Shown: positions 24,408 through 33,784 of the stretch, one piece after another | Position numbering within the stretch: position 1 is the stretch's first letter | How the letters are laid out: each line of letters starts with the position of its first letter | NCBI GenBank assembly: GCA_038237435.1 | Contig: JBBRYT010000006.1 | Span: 124,001-188,000 of the forward strand | DNA: 64,000 nt | Direction of reading: 5' to 3' | Source of the DNA: JACCTI01 sp038237435 | GTDB taxonomy: Bacteria > Verrucomicrobiota > Verrucomicrobiia > Chthoniobacterales > UBA10450 | Position numbers and translations under genes: made by a program | Notes under the pieces: model-generated | The model's database searches: none | The model's input: the letters and a program-made list of their open reading frames with translations, nothing else | Told to the model about the DNA's origin: nothing

Positions 24408-26522
24408 TTACTTAAGACCAACGCGCTGAAGCAGCGAAACGAAACGAGGATCGGCGCGCAACGCGTCCCATTTCGGATCAATTTTCAGGAAACTCAGCCC
24501 GACATCCCGCTCGCTGTGGGCTCTTTCCAGCCACGTGATTGCTTCGTCCTGCTCGCCGAGGGCCAGATGGAGGGCGGCGATATTCGAGGAAGGTATGTAG
24601 CGTTGCTTGGATAGAGAGATTAGTTCGTCCAGAACCGCGCGGGCTTCCGAGACGTGACCGGCGCGAGCTGCGGTACAACCGATCATCGAGATCGCATGGG
24701 AATTTCCTCGGGAGAATTCCTTCGCCTTACCAAACTCGGCCAGCGCTTCCGCATATTTTTCCTCTTGCAGACAAACGTGACCAAGGAAGAGGTGTGCAAC
24801 CCAAAAGTTCGGAGCAAGCTCGATCGTCTTTTCTAATCTCACTCGCGCTTCGGGGTAGCGTTGCGCGGAGAAGAGGACAGCTCCCTCGCGTGTATTGATG
24901 ATTAACGAAACGGGATCGAGTTCACGCCCACGCGCTGCTTGCGCGATTGCTTCCTCATGGCGGCCGAGATTTGAGAGGACGTGTGCGTAGGCCAGCCGGG
25001 CAATTCCAGAGTTAGGATTTAGCTCAACGGCCCGTTTCCCCTCGCTCTCAGCAGCCTTCCAATCCCAATCGAACCACATGTGAATCAGCGCCAGAGTTGC
25101 GTGAGGCTCAGCGAGTGACTCATCGATCTCGAGAGCTCTTGTCGCAGCGGCCTTCGCTTGCGGGAAGGCATCTCGCGAGGGCACATCGCTAGTAATGGCA
25201 AGACGCGCATAGGCGTCGGCCAACCCCACGTAGGCTAGCGCATACGTCGGATCGAGTTCAAAGGCCTGTTGAAAAAAACCAATGCTCTGTGTGATGTCGG
25301 GTGGGGTAAGTTTACTCCAATGATAACGTCCGGTGAGATAGAGCTGATAGGCCGCTACGTTTTCGGTGTAACGTTTCGTTAGGCGCTTTTGATCTTCCGC
25401 ACTGAGGCGGAGGGCGAGAGCTTCCGCCACCTTCTGTGAGATCGCGTCCTGCACGGTAAACACGTCGGTAAATTTCTCATCGAAGGTGGCCGCCCAAAGC
25501 GAAGAGCCATCGGCGACTTTGATCAGCCGCACAGTAACGCGGAGCCGGTCGCCCGATTTCTGCACGTTGCCAGCGAGGACTGAGTTCACTCCCAGCTTGC
25601 GACCGGCGGCTAACGGGTCTTGATCGACTCCGGCGTATTGCCGCACGGAAGTGAGCGAAGGCACGATCATTTCGCCGCTGTTGCCGAGCTTCGTAATCAG
25701 CGTGTCCGCCATTCCCATCTCGAGCACCTGATCGCTGCTTTCGGCCAAGAGTGGCTTGAAGGGCAAGATCGCGACGCTTCTCTCGCGCTGCGCCGGGGAG
25801 AGGGTCGTGCGGGACTCATGAAGATAAGTCCAGAGAGCCGCGATCGCCGCCGTGAACGTGAGTAGCAATGCGCCCATGAGCATTCGCTTCCGCCGGCGAG
25901 CGATGACGCCGCGACTCTCGATTTCTGCGTGTTCCTGCCGGGTGCGCTTGAGCTTCTCCGGCAGTTCGGAGTTGCCGGCATCGTCGGTATAGAAATTCAC
26001 CACTCCGACTTTGACGCCGTGCTTTACTTCGAACTCGCCGAGATCGTAGAGATGTGTCTCCCACTGGCTGTATTGCGCTAAGTCATCCGCCACGCGCTGC
26101 GAAAGGAGAATGTGGCCAGCGTCGCCGCAATCCATCACCCGCTGCGCCATGTTAATGCCGGCGCCGGCTACATTCGACCGGTCGTTTACATCCGAAATGG
26201 CATCCACCGGTCCGCTGTTGATTCCCATCCGCAGCGGAAGGACTGGATGATTCTTTAGCGCTCTTCCAATCTCTAAGGCACAGCGCACGGGCGCATCAGG
26301 ACTGGTAAAAAAAGCGAGAGCCATGCCGTCGCCAGTCGGGAGACGAACAAGTTTATCTGCGGTTTCGGCGGCGCGGAACTGCTCGGTGCCGCGAACCAAC
26401 TCATTGAGCTCTTGCAGCAACTGCGTCTGCACATCGATGCGCAGTTTCGAATAACCGACTATGTCCATGAAGAGGACATGCGCGATTTCCAGTCGAGATT
26501 CGTTATTGAGGTTGGCGACCAT
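24408..26522 (-). CDS. Adenylate cyclase-domain protein with TolB-like and TPR regions
   Basis: ATG at 26522 gives about 704 residues. The N-terminal class III nucleotide cyclase domain (about 12-190) has the metal-binding D in V-L-F-M-D-I-V-G-Y-S and the second aspartate in L-P-T-G-D-G-M-A, with NVAGAGINMAQRVMD. A transmembrane helix (about 215-235: LMGALLLTFTAAIAALWTYL) follows. Next is a TolB/FlgO-like segment starting RSVAILPFKPLLAESSDQVLE, then TPR repeats to the C terminus. It is a bitopic sensor: cyclase inside, TPRs outside or facing the periplasm (inference). The architecture parallels the CadC-like gene at 27615. It follows the channel gene on the same strand. Confidence 0.85.
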   Translation of the reverse strand: MVANLNNESRLEIAHVLFMDIVGYSKLRIDVQTQLLQELNELVRGTEQFRAAETADKLVRLPTGDGMALAFFTSPDAPVRCALEIGRALKNHPVLPLRMGINSGPVDAISDVNDRSNVAGAGINMAQRVMDCGDAGHILLSQRVADDLAQYSQWETHLYDLGEFEVKHGVKVGVVNFYTDDAGNSELPEKLKRTRQEHAEIESRGVIARRRKRMLMGALLLTFTAAIAALWTYLHESRTTLSPAQRERSVAILPFKPLLAESSDQVLEMGMADTLITKLGNSGEMIVPSLTSVRQYAGVDQDPLAAGRKLGVNSVLAGNVQKSGDRLRVTVRLIKVADGSSLWAATFDEKFTDVFTVQDAISQKVAEALALRLSAEDQKRLTKRYTENVAAYQLYLTGRYHWSKLTPPDITQSIGFFQQAFELDPTYALAYVGLADAYARLAITSDVPSRDAFPQAKAAATRALEIDESLAEPHATLALIHMWFDWDWKAAESEGKRAVELNPNSGIARLAYAHVLSNLGRHEEAIAQAARGRELDPVSLIINTREGAVLFSAQRYPEARVRLEKTIELAPNFWVAHLFLGHVCLQEEKYAEALAEFGKAKEFSRGNSHAISMIGCTAARAGHVSEARAVLDELISLSKQRYIPSSNIAALHLALGEQDEAITWLERAHSERDVGLSFLKIDPKWDALRADPRFVSLLQRVGLK

Positions 26523-26551
26523 GGTCGTGCGCGACTGGTGAAGCCCCCCTC

Positions 26552-27490
26552 TCAGAACAACTGTAACGCGAACTGCAGGAATATCCGCTCCCCGCTCGTT
26601 CGATTCTTCACCGCCTCTTCGTGCTGCCACTTCAACACAATGCCGAAATTCTTGCTCGGGTGATAGCGGAGGAACGGGCCGACTGCGACTACCTGCCCGC
26701 GATTTCCGTCCCCGACTACTCGGCCGTTTTGTTCATCGTCGGTGATCTGTTTATACAAATAGCCACTCGCGCCGATCTGCCAAGCGGCTGTGACCGAGTA
26801 GCCGAGGTTATAATCGAAGCTCAGCTCGTTTCCCGAAGTGTAATTCGTCTCAGAATTTTCTAGGTTGAACAAATAGATTAACGCTCCGCTGACTTCGATC
26901 TGCTCGATCGGAAACCAGGTAAACCAGTAGGAAGGGCCAATCGAAAAGTAGCCGCGCCCTGTGTTGGCCAGCCGTGTCTTGTCGAATTTTCCCGTCGGCA
27001 GAAAAAGCTCCGGGCCAAACACCTGGTGGAATTTCTTGCTATGCCAGCCGAGCAGCGCGGGAGCGAAGAGCGCGTCGCCGATGTCGGTCGTGGAATCTTT
27101 CCGGTGAATGCGACCGCGCGGGGTTTGCACATCAAAACTTACGTCCGCATTGAGAATTGCGTTCCATCCCACACGGGTTTCAATGTTCGCGCCCCACAGT
27201 TTGACTGCCGGCCAGACATACTGGAGCCGAAGCGTCTCCGCATTTACCGCCAAATCGAAGTGCGAGAGACCGGCCCGGTTGTTGCCGGAACTGTCGAGCG
27301 TATCGCTCGATTCGTAACGCGCGAGAAAGTTAGTCAGCCGCAAGCCGGGAGGCGGCATGACGCCCGCCATTACGGTATCGACACCGAGGGCTTTGCTTGT
27401 TCCGCCACCTTCGGTGGCAGTGGCAGTGTTCGCCAGATTCGAGAGGTAAGTCGCGCTGAGAAGAAGGAGTATGTTCCGTTTGGTTTTCAT
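26552..27490 (-). CDS. Outer membrane channel-like protein, phenol-degradation MetA/transporter family
   Basis: ATG at 27490 gives 312 residues with a signal peptide (MKTKRNILLLLSATYLSNLA). The rest is rich in alternating aromatic/hydrophobic strands typical of a beta-barrel, with GPSYWFTWFPIEQIEVSG, FDYNLGYSVTAAWQIGASG and a C-terminal strand ending FLQFALQLF (terminal Phe, typical of outer membrane proteins). The family (PF13557-like, meta-pathway of phenol degradation) is thought to move hydrophobic compounds across the outer membrane. It lies 29 bases upstream of the cyclase-TPR gene, with which it may form an operon. Confidence 0.75.
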   Translation of the reverse strand: MKTKRNILLLLSATYLSNLANTATATEGGGTSKALGVDTVMAGVMPPPGLRLTNFLARYESSDTLDSSGNNRAGLSHFDLAVNAETLRLQYVWPAVKLWGANIETRVGWNAILNADVSFDVQTPRGRIHRKDSTTDIGDALFAPALLGWHSKKFHQVFGPELFLPTGKFDKTRLANTGRGYFSIGPSYWFTWFPIEQIEVSGALIYLFNLENSETNYTSGNELSFDYNLGYSVTAAWQIGASGYLYKQITDDEQNGRVVGDGNRGQVVAVGPFLRYHPSKNFGIVLKWQHEEAVKNRTSGERIFLQFALQLF

Positions 27491-27614
27491 GAGTTTGGGC
27501 GGATCGTCGCGGCTGCCTTTTGGTTTGAGTGATCGGTCTGGAGTGCGCATGATTGCGCGAGCCCACTCTCCGTTTGGACGATCTGAAAAATCCTTAGGTG
27601 GCGGCTGAATCGTT

Positions 27615-29822
27615 GTGAAAACTCCTGAAGCAGAGCGCCAGCATTCCCGGCTTTACGAGTTCGGCGATTTCCGGCTCGACACGCTGAAGCGACTTCTGCA
27701 GCGGCGCGACGGGACGGTCGTGCCGCTCAATTCCCGGGCTTTCGACACCCTGGCCTTCCTCGTGCAGCACAGCGACACCGTGCTGGATAAGGAGCGGCTG
27801 ATGGAGGCGGTTTGGCCCGGCTCAATCGTGGAAGAAAATAATCTTACCCAGAGCATCTCCGCCTTGCGCCGCGCCTTGGGCGAGAGGCCCGACTCACACA
27901 ATTTCATCGTGACCGTTCCTGGGCGCGGCTATCGTTTTGTCGCAGCCGTGAAGGCCGTTCCGCAGGACAACGACCACGCCCTAGCAATGGAGCCGGCGCG
28001 CCCCCGCGCCGAAGGAGCACCAGCGTCTTCGCCACAACCGGCCCGGCTTCGGGCCGGCTTCATCGCTGCCGCGCTCGCGATTTTTCTCCTTGGAGGAATC
28101 GCTCTGCTTTGGAACCGCGGCCTAACGAATCATCCCGCCGTTGCACTCACCAACGTTGTCTCCGAGAAGAGCATCGCGGTCCTGCCCTTCGAAAATCTGA
28201 GCGACGAGAAAGAAAACAGTTACTTCGCGGCCGGCGTGCAGAATGAGATTCTTTCCGACCTCGCGCAGATCGCCGACCTCAAGGTGATCAGCCAAACTTC
28301 CGCCAACCTTTATCAGAGCGGTCATCCGCGAAACTCCCGCGAAATCGGAGAGCAACTAGGTGTGGCCCACCTTCTCGAAGGCAGTGTCCAGCGCGTGGGC
28401 GGACGGATTCGCGTTCATGCACAATTGATCGATGCGCACAGCGACACGCATCTGTGGGCCGATCATTACGATCGAGACCTCGCCGATATCTTTGCCATTC
28501 AAAGTGAAATTGCACAGGCGATCGTCAAACAGCTCCAAGTGAAAATTTCGCCGGGCGAAAAGGCGGCGATTGCACAGGCGCCCACCACCGACCTGATCGC
28601 CAACGCACTTTACGCGCAGGCCAAGGAGCTCGAATCTCAGGCGCCCGGAGAGCCCCTGCCGGACGCCGTGCGCTTGCTCGAAGAAGCCGTCGCGCGCGAT
28701 CCTCATTTTCTGTTGGCTTATTGCATGCTCGGCCGGCAGCACCTCGTGATGTACTGGGGAGGCTACGATCACACGTCCACACGTCGTGAGCTCGCCAATG
28801 CGGCCATCCAGAATGCTGTCCATCTCCAGCCCGACGCAGGCGAAGTCCACCTCGCGCTGGCCTGTTATGCTTACCACGGATTTCAAGACTACGATCGGGC
28901 TCGCGCCGAACTCGATCTCGCTCGAAGCACGCTCCCAAACGATGTGGACGTTTTTTACCTCACGGGTGCCATTGATCGTCGTCAGGGTCGCTGGACAGAG
29001 GCCCTTAGGAATCTCGAGCGCGCCGTTGAGCTGGACCCGCGCAACGAGCGGTTCCTCCTGTTCGCTGGCGGGACTTACAACGTTCTGCGCCGCTACTCGG
29101 AGGCGAGCCGCTTTTTCGAGCGCGCGGTAGCCGTTTCGCCGCGGGGCCAGGAGACGCGCATCTCGCTCGCCGGGGTGCCATTCTCCGAACGAGCCGATCT
29201 CCGCCCCCTGCGCAAGGAACTCTCCGCGATTCTGGCGGAACAACCGAAGGTCGCAGAGGATCTTGCTGAGGTTTTCTTCGACTGCGCGATGGCCGAGCGC
29301 GACTCCACTGCCGTCAATCGCGCCCTCGCACTGATCCCCGCTAAGGGGCTCCACGGGGATAACTTCATTTTCCCGCGCGAATGGTTTGCCGGCGTGGCCG
29401 CGCGCGCGTTCAACGACGCAGATGGGGCGCGTGCCTCCTTCACTGCCGCTCGCGCGATCGTGGAAAAGATCATCCACGATGAACCCGAGCGCGCGCCGGC
29501 TTGGAGCCTTCTCGGCCGGATCGATGCCGCCCTCGAGCGCAGGGAGGAAGCCGTGCGCGAAGGCAATCGCGCTTGCGAACTGCTGCCATTGTCCAAGGAT
29601 GCGACTACAGCGTCGCTCTTCATCAGGAATCTCGCGGTCATTTATGCCTGGACGGGTGCGAAGGATCTGGCACTCGAAACATTAGCCACCTCGGCGCAGC
29701 TTCCTTGTGGCGTGAGATATGGCCCGCTCAAACTGGATCCGCAATGGGACTCGCTCCGCGGCGATCCGCGCTTCGAAAAAATCGTCGCCTCCCTCGCGCC
29801 GAAAGATTTAGTCGCGCGCTAA
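27615..29822 (+). CDS. CadC-like transmembrane transcription regulator with TPR repeats
   Basis: 735 residues from GTG 27615. The N-terminal OmpR/PhoB-type winged helix (about 14-112) has FGDFRLDTLKRLL and VLDKERLMEAVWPGSIVEENNLTQSISALRRAL. A transmembrane helix (about 142-168: FIAAALAIFLLGGIALLW) follows, then a TolB/FlgO-like segment SIAVLPFENLSDEKENSYFAAG and TPRs (about 340-720). CadC-type proteins bind DNA from the membrane and sense the periplasm. It starts 124 bases from the divergent outer-membrane channel gene and may regulate it (inference). Its stop overlaps that of asnS on the other strand by 4 bases. Confidence 0.88.
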   Translation: MKTPEAERQHSRLYEFGDFRLDTLKRLLQRRDGTVVPLNSRAFDTLAFLVQHSDTVLDKERLMEAVWPGSIVEENNLTQSISALRRALGERPDSHNFIVTVPGRGYRFVAAVKAVPQDNDHALAMEPARPRAEGAPASSPQPARLRAGFIAAALAIFLLGGIALLWNRGLTNHPAVALTNVVSEKSIAVLPFENLSDEKENSYFAAGVQNEILSDLAQIADLKVISQTSANLYQSGHPRNSREIGEQLGVAHLLEGSVQRVGGRIRVHAQLIDAHSDTHLWADHYDRDLADIFAIQSEIAQAIVKQLQVKISPGEKAAIAQAPTTDLIANALYAQAKELESQAPGEPLPDAVRLLEEAVARDPHFLLAYCMLGRQHLVMYWGGYDHTSTRRELANAAIQNAVHLQPDAGEVHLALACYAYHGFQDYDRARAELDLARSTLPNDVDVFYLTGAIDRRQGRWTEALRNLERAVELDPRNERFLLFAGGTYNVLRRYSEASRFFERAVAVSPRGQETRISLAGVPFSERADLRPLRKELSAILAEQPKVAEDLAEVFFDCAMAERDSTAVNRALALIPAKGLHGDNFIFPREWFAGVAARAFNDADGARASFTAARAIVEKIIHDEPERAPAWSLLGRIDAALERREEAVREGNRACELLPLSKDATTASLFIRNLAVIYAWTGAKDLALETLATSAQLPCGVRYGPLKLDPQWDSLRGDPRFEKIVASLAPKDLVAR

Positions 29823-31207
29823 AATTCGGCGCTTCCGGGCGTGCGCGCGAAGGGAATCACGTCGCGGATGTTTGCGACGCCGGTCACAAACATCAACATG
29901 CGCTCGAAACCCAAACCGAAACCCGCGTGTGGTACCGTTCCGTAGCGCCGTAGATCGAGGTACCATTTGTAATCGGCCAGATCCATTTTGTGATGGCGCA
30001 GGTTCGCTTCCAAAACATCGAGACGTTCTTCGCGTTGACTTCCACCGACGATTTCGCCGATTCCCGGAACGAGCACGTCCATGGCTGTGACCGTTTGATT
30101 GTCATCGTTCAAGCGCATGTAGAATGGCTTGATCTCTTTCGGATAATTGAAAACCGTCACCGGCGATTTAAAATGCTGCTCGGTTAACCAGCGTTCGTGT
30201 TCCGATTGCAGATTCGCGCCGTAGGCGAGCGGAAATTCAAATTTCTCACCGCTCTTCAACAAGAGCTCGACCGCCTCTGCGTAGCTGATGCGTTTGAACG
30301 GCCGATCGAGAACGAAATCCAGTCGCGCGACTAGCTCCTTGTCCACGAACTTTCCGAACAACTCGAGTTCATCCGGACAATTTTCGCGGATGTCGCGGAT
30401 CAGATATTTCACGAGCTCTTCCGCGACATCCATGTTGCAGTTGAGATCGCAGAAGGCCATCTCGGGCTCGATCATCCAGAACTCGTTCGCGTGACGTGAC
30501 GTGTTTGAATTCTCCGCGCGAAAGGTCGGGCCGAAGGTGTAAACATTCGTTAGGGCGCAGGCAAAAGCTTCGGCTTCGAGTTGACCGCTCACCGTCAAAT
30601 AGGTGGAGCGCGCGAAAAAATCTTTGGCGTAATCAATCGCACCGTCTTTTGTGCGCGGTGGATTTTGCAGGTCAATCTGCGTGACACGGAACAGTTCGCC
30701 CGCACCTTCACAATCGCTGCCGGTAATGATCGGCGTGTGCACATAAACGAAACCGCGTTCCTGGAAAAATTTGTGGATGGCAAAGGCGAGCCGGCTGCGC
30801 ACGCGAAAAACAGAACCGAACAAATTTGAGCGCGGACGAAGGTGCGAAATCTCGCGCAGGAATTCGGGCGTATGCCCTTTCTTTTGCAACGGATAGCTGT
30901 CGTCAGATTGACCGAGAATGGTCAGTTCGTTCGCGATTAATTCCCATGCTTGTCCCTTCCCTTGCGAAGCGACTAGCTCACCACGAACCGAAATCGACGA
31001 ACCAGTCGTTAGGCGCTGGACGTCCGCATAATTCGGCAACGAATCACGGGCGATAATTTGCAGGTTCTTCAAGCTCGAACCGTCGTTTAGTTCGATAAAT
31101 GAGAACGTTTTCGAATCGCGCCGCGTCCGGACCCATCCCCGAACGAGGATGTCGGCAACGGGCGAAGGACTTTGTAGCGCGGCTTTCACGCGCGTCGGTG
31201 AAGGCAT
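29819..31207 (-). CDS. asnS: Asparaginyl-tRNA synthetase
   Basis: ATG at 31207 gives about 462 residues. The N-terminal OB fold (about 10-115) has VADILVRGWVRTRRDSKTFSF; the class II catalytic domain shows the motif 2 region FRAENSNTSRHANEFWMIEPEMAF and motif 3 GFGLGFERMLMFVTG. These match AsnRS rather than AspRS, including TYLTVSGQLEAEAFACAL. It charges tRNA(Asn) with asparagine, so GatCAB in this genome may serve mostly tRNA(Gln). The gene follows speA by 14 bases on the same strand. Confidence 0.95.
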   Translation of the reverse strand: MPSPTRVKAALQSPSPVADILVRGWVRTRRDSKTFSFIELNDGSSLKNLQIIARDSLPNYADVQRLTTGSSISVRGELVASQGKGQAWELIANELTILGQSDDSYPLQKKGHTPEFLREISHLRPRSNLFGSVFRVRSRLAFAIHKFFQERGFVYVHTPIITGSDCEGAGELFRVTQIDLQNPPRTKDGAIDYAKDFFARSTYLTVSGQLEAEAFACALTNVYTFGPTFRAENSNTSRHANEFWMIEPEMAFCDLNCNMDVAEELVKYLIRDIRENCPDELELFGKFVDKELVARLDFVLDRPFKRISYAEAVELLLKSGEKFEFPLAYGANLQSEHERWLTEQHFKSPVTVFNYPKEIKPFYMRLNDDNQTVTAMDVLVPGIGEIVGGSQREERLDVLEANLRHHKMDLADYKWYLDLRRYGTVPHAGFGLGFERMLMFVTGVANIRDVIPFARTPGSAEF

Positions 31208-31221
31208 ATTAGAAGATCGCT

Positions 31222-33189
31222 CTACCCGAGCGGCAACCAATTCCCCGGTTGCGGCGGTGGACGGGAACCGTTGAGCGAGAGGTAAGTGTATTCTTGAAGC
31301 AACCGCTCATAATCCGAAAGAAGTTTCATCGCATCGTTTGGTTTCATGCGGTCGGTCTTGATCGCGGTATCGACCTGTGTCTTGAGCAAACGCATGAGCT
31401 CGACCTTGTCCCATTGCGTCATGGAAAGGACTTCACCGATCGTGCTGCCTTCGATCACTTCTTCGATGTACCAGCCGGATTCTTCGTCGGGATCGAGAAA
31501 GATGTGCACTTCGGTCACGCGACCGAACAAATTGTGCAGATCCCCCATGATGTCCTGATAGGCGCCAACCATGAAGACACCGAGGTAGTAAATTTCACCG
31601 GGAATGATGCGATGCAGCGGGAGCGTTTCGCGCACGTCTTGAAGATCGGTGAACTTCGAGACCTTTCCGTCCGAGTCGCAGGTGATGTCGACGATCATGC
31701 CGTTGCGATCTGGAGGAGTCGTTAGGCGATGAATCGGCATGATGGGGAACAATTGCCCGAGCGCCCAGTGATCGAGGAGCGATTGGAAAACGGAAAAATT
31801 GCAGATGTATTGATCGGCTAACGAGTTCTCGAGCTGCTTCACTTCGTCGGGGACGTAGCGCAGGCCGCGATGCATGTGCACGATTTGCTGCGCGAGCTGC
31901 CAGTAAACGGTGTCGATCTTTGCTTTCGATTCGAGATCGAGCAGACCGAGGTCGAAGTTGTTCTGCGAGTCCTCCTTGATCTGCTGAATGTCGTGCAAAC
32001 TCTCGAGACGATTGCCGCGTTTGAGTCGATGTTTTACGTCCAGAATTTCGCCAACGAGCTTGTGATCTTTTTCGCCCGCTTCGACTTTTGATTTCGGCGC
32101 GGTTTTTTCGATCGAGCCAAACGCTTCGACCACGAGAACAGAATGATGCGCGACCACGGCGCGCCCGCCTTCACTGACGATCGCTGGATGCGGCACGCCC
32201 TCGGAATCGCAAACATCGGCGATGTTCCAGACGACATCGTTGGCGTATTCCTGCAGCGAATAATTGGCCGAGCTATCGAAATCACTGCGCGAGCCGTCGT
32301 AATCGACACCGAGTCCGCCGCCGACGTCGAGATAACCAAGATCGTGCCCCAGCTTGGCCAGCTTTGCGTAATAGCGCGCGGCTTCGCGCACGGCGCGCTT
32401 GATCGTGCCGATGTCGGGCACTTGCGAGCCGACGTGAAAATGAACCAGCTTCAAACAATGCCCGAGGCCGGCTTGTCTCAACATCTGGCTGGCCGTGACC
32501 AGGCTGGTAGTATCGAGGCCGAACTTCGCATTTTCGCCACCACTCGTCGTCCATTTGCCCGCGCCTTTGCTGTGCAAGCGCACGCGAATTCCGATCTGTG
32601 GTTCAACCCCGACTTCCTGCGAGGCTTTGATCGTCTGCTCGAGCTCTTCCAGTTTTTCGACCACGAGGATTACTCGCTTGCCCAGCTTGCAGCCCATGAG
32701 CGCGATGCGAATGAACGCACGATCCTTGTAGCCATTACAGATGATGAGGCTTTCGGGATCCTTGTGCATCGCGAGGGCCGCGACTAATTCCGGTTTACTG
32801 CCGGCTTCGAGCCCGAAATGAAATTGCTGGCCGGCGTCAACGATCTCCTCGATAACTTCGCGCAGCTGATTGACCTTGATCGGAAAAACGCCGCGATAAT
32901 GATTGCGATAACCGAATTCGGCCATTGCCGTTTGGAAAGCGCGATTGATTGATTCAACGCGATGCCGCAGCAAATCCTGAAAGCGAATGACCAGTGGAAA
33001 ACTCAGGCCACGATTACGCGCTTCATTGACGACCGCCATGATATCGATCGACCCGCCGCCGTCTTGTAGCGGACGCACCTCGGCGTTGCCCGCGCTGTTG
33101 ATGCAAAAATATCCGTTGCCCCAAGCGTCCACGTTATAAGTGGAAATCGCGGCATCGATATCCCACTCGGTTTTCGTTTTCTCAGTCAC
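31222..33189 (-). CDS. speA: Biosynthetic arginine decarboxylase
   Basis: 655 residues from a GTG at 33189, of the large SpeA family, converting arginine to agmatine with PLP and Mg2+ as the first step of polyamine synthesis. Seen are the PLP lysine segment (GVFPIKVNQLREVIEEIV, about residue 100), LEAGSKPELVAALA, VHFHVGSQVPDI, DVGGGLGVDYDGSRSD and the C-terminal region SVFQSLLDHWALGQLFPIMP. The upstream 100 bases separate it from the divergent DUF151 gene. It is downstream of the arginine operon on the same strand, and agmatine use would draw on that pathway. Confidence 0.96.
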   Translation of the reverse strand: MTEKTKTEWDIDAAISTYNVDAWGNGYFCINSAGNAEVRPLQDGGGSIDIMAVVNEARNRGLSFPLVIRFQDLLRHRVESINRAFQTAMAEFGYRNHYRGVFPIKVNQLREVIEEIVDAGQQFHFGLEAGSKPELVAALAMHKDPESLIICNGYKDRAFIRIALMGCKLGKRVILVVEKLEELEQTIKASQEVGVEPQIGIRVRLHSKGAGKWTTSGGENAKFGLDTTSLVTASQMLRQAGLGHCLKLVHFHVGSQVPDIGTIKRAVREAARYYAKLAKLGHDLGYLDVGGGLGVDYDGSRSDFDSSANYSLQEYANDVVWNIADVCDSEGVPHPAIVSEGGRAVVAHHSVLVVEAFGSIEKTAPKSKVEAGEKDHKLVGEILDVKHRLKRGNRLESLHDIQQIKEDSQNNFDLGLLDLESKAKIDTVYWQLAQQIVHMHRGLRYVPDEVKQLENSLADQYICNFSVFQSLLDHWALGQLFPIMPIHRLTTPPDRNGMIVDITCDSDGKVSKFTDLQDVRETLPLHRIIPGEIYYLGVFMVGAYQDIMGDLHNLFGRVTEVHIFLDPDEESGWYIEEVIEGSTIGEVLSMTQWDKVELMRLLKTQVDTAIKTDRMKPNDAMKLLSDYERLLQEYTYLSLNGSRPPPQPGNWLPLG

Positions 33190-33289
33190 TTCCGGAAAAG
33201 CAGAGCGCCATATTCATTCAGCGCGCACAACATGCAAGCCCGTTCGAGACTCTTGTGTTTCGTGGCGGCATCGATACCGTCTCGCGGGG

Positions 33290-33781
33290 ATGAATAAGAC
33301 GGTAATTGAGGTGCAGGTCCGCGCGGTTTTGCCTACAAGCGGAGGATGCGCCGTCTTTCTCGGCAACAACGACAAAGTGTTCATTATCTATGTCGACCAA
33401 ACGGTCGGGAGCGCGATCACAATGTTCATGCGCGATGTTTCGAAAGAGCGACCGCTGACGCATGATTTAATGGGACATCTGATGACGGCGCTGGGCGCGA
33501 AAGTGGAGCGCATCATCATTAATGACTTGAAAAATGCGACCTACTACGCGCGCATGATTATTTGCGCGGAGAACGAGTTGCAGCAGAAAAAAATCATCGA
33601 ACTCGATTCGCGTCCGAGCGATTGCATCGCCATGGCGGTCCAGCAAAAAGCGCCGATCTACGTCAGCCAGGAAGTCTGGGACGAAGTCGACGACATGAGC
33701 GACGTCCTCCGCAAGATGGAGGAAGAAGGGCTTAAGCCCGATCACGATCCGGAAACCGAATCGAGCGAAGAAGAAGACTAG
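33290..33781 (+). CDS. Bifunctional nuclease family (DUF151) protein
   Basis: 163 residues from ATG 33290. The DUF151 core (about 5-135) has the pattern VFLGNNDKVFIIYVDQTVGSAI, RPLTHDLMGHLMTALGAKVERIIINDL, then the conserved ELDSRPSDCIAMAVQQKAPIYVS. The C-terminal tail is acidic (DPETESSEEED). Relatives are described as having DNase/RNase activity in plants and as unknown elsewhere, so function is uncertain. It is the only plus-strand gene between 29.8 and 50.5 kb. Its stop is 3 bases before the ptsI stop on the other strand. Confidence 0.85.
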   Translation: MNKTVIEVQVRAVLPTSGGCAVFLGNNDKVFIIYVDQTVGSAITMFMRDVSKERPLTHDLMGHLMTALGAKVERIIINDLKNATYYARMIICAENELQQKKIIELDSRPSDCIAMAVQQKAPIYVSQEVWDEVDDMSDVLRKMEEEGLKPDHDPETESSEEED

Positions 33782-33784
33782 TCG

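Noticed and set aside
32143..32787. Long frame of over 200 codons opposite speA
   Set aside because: It is the antisense of a confidently identified enzyme; long antisense frames are expected in GC-rich codon-biased genes.
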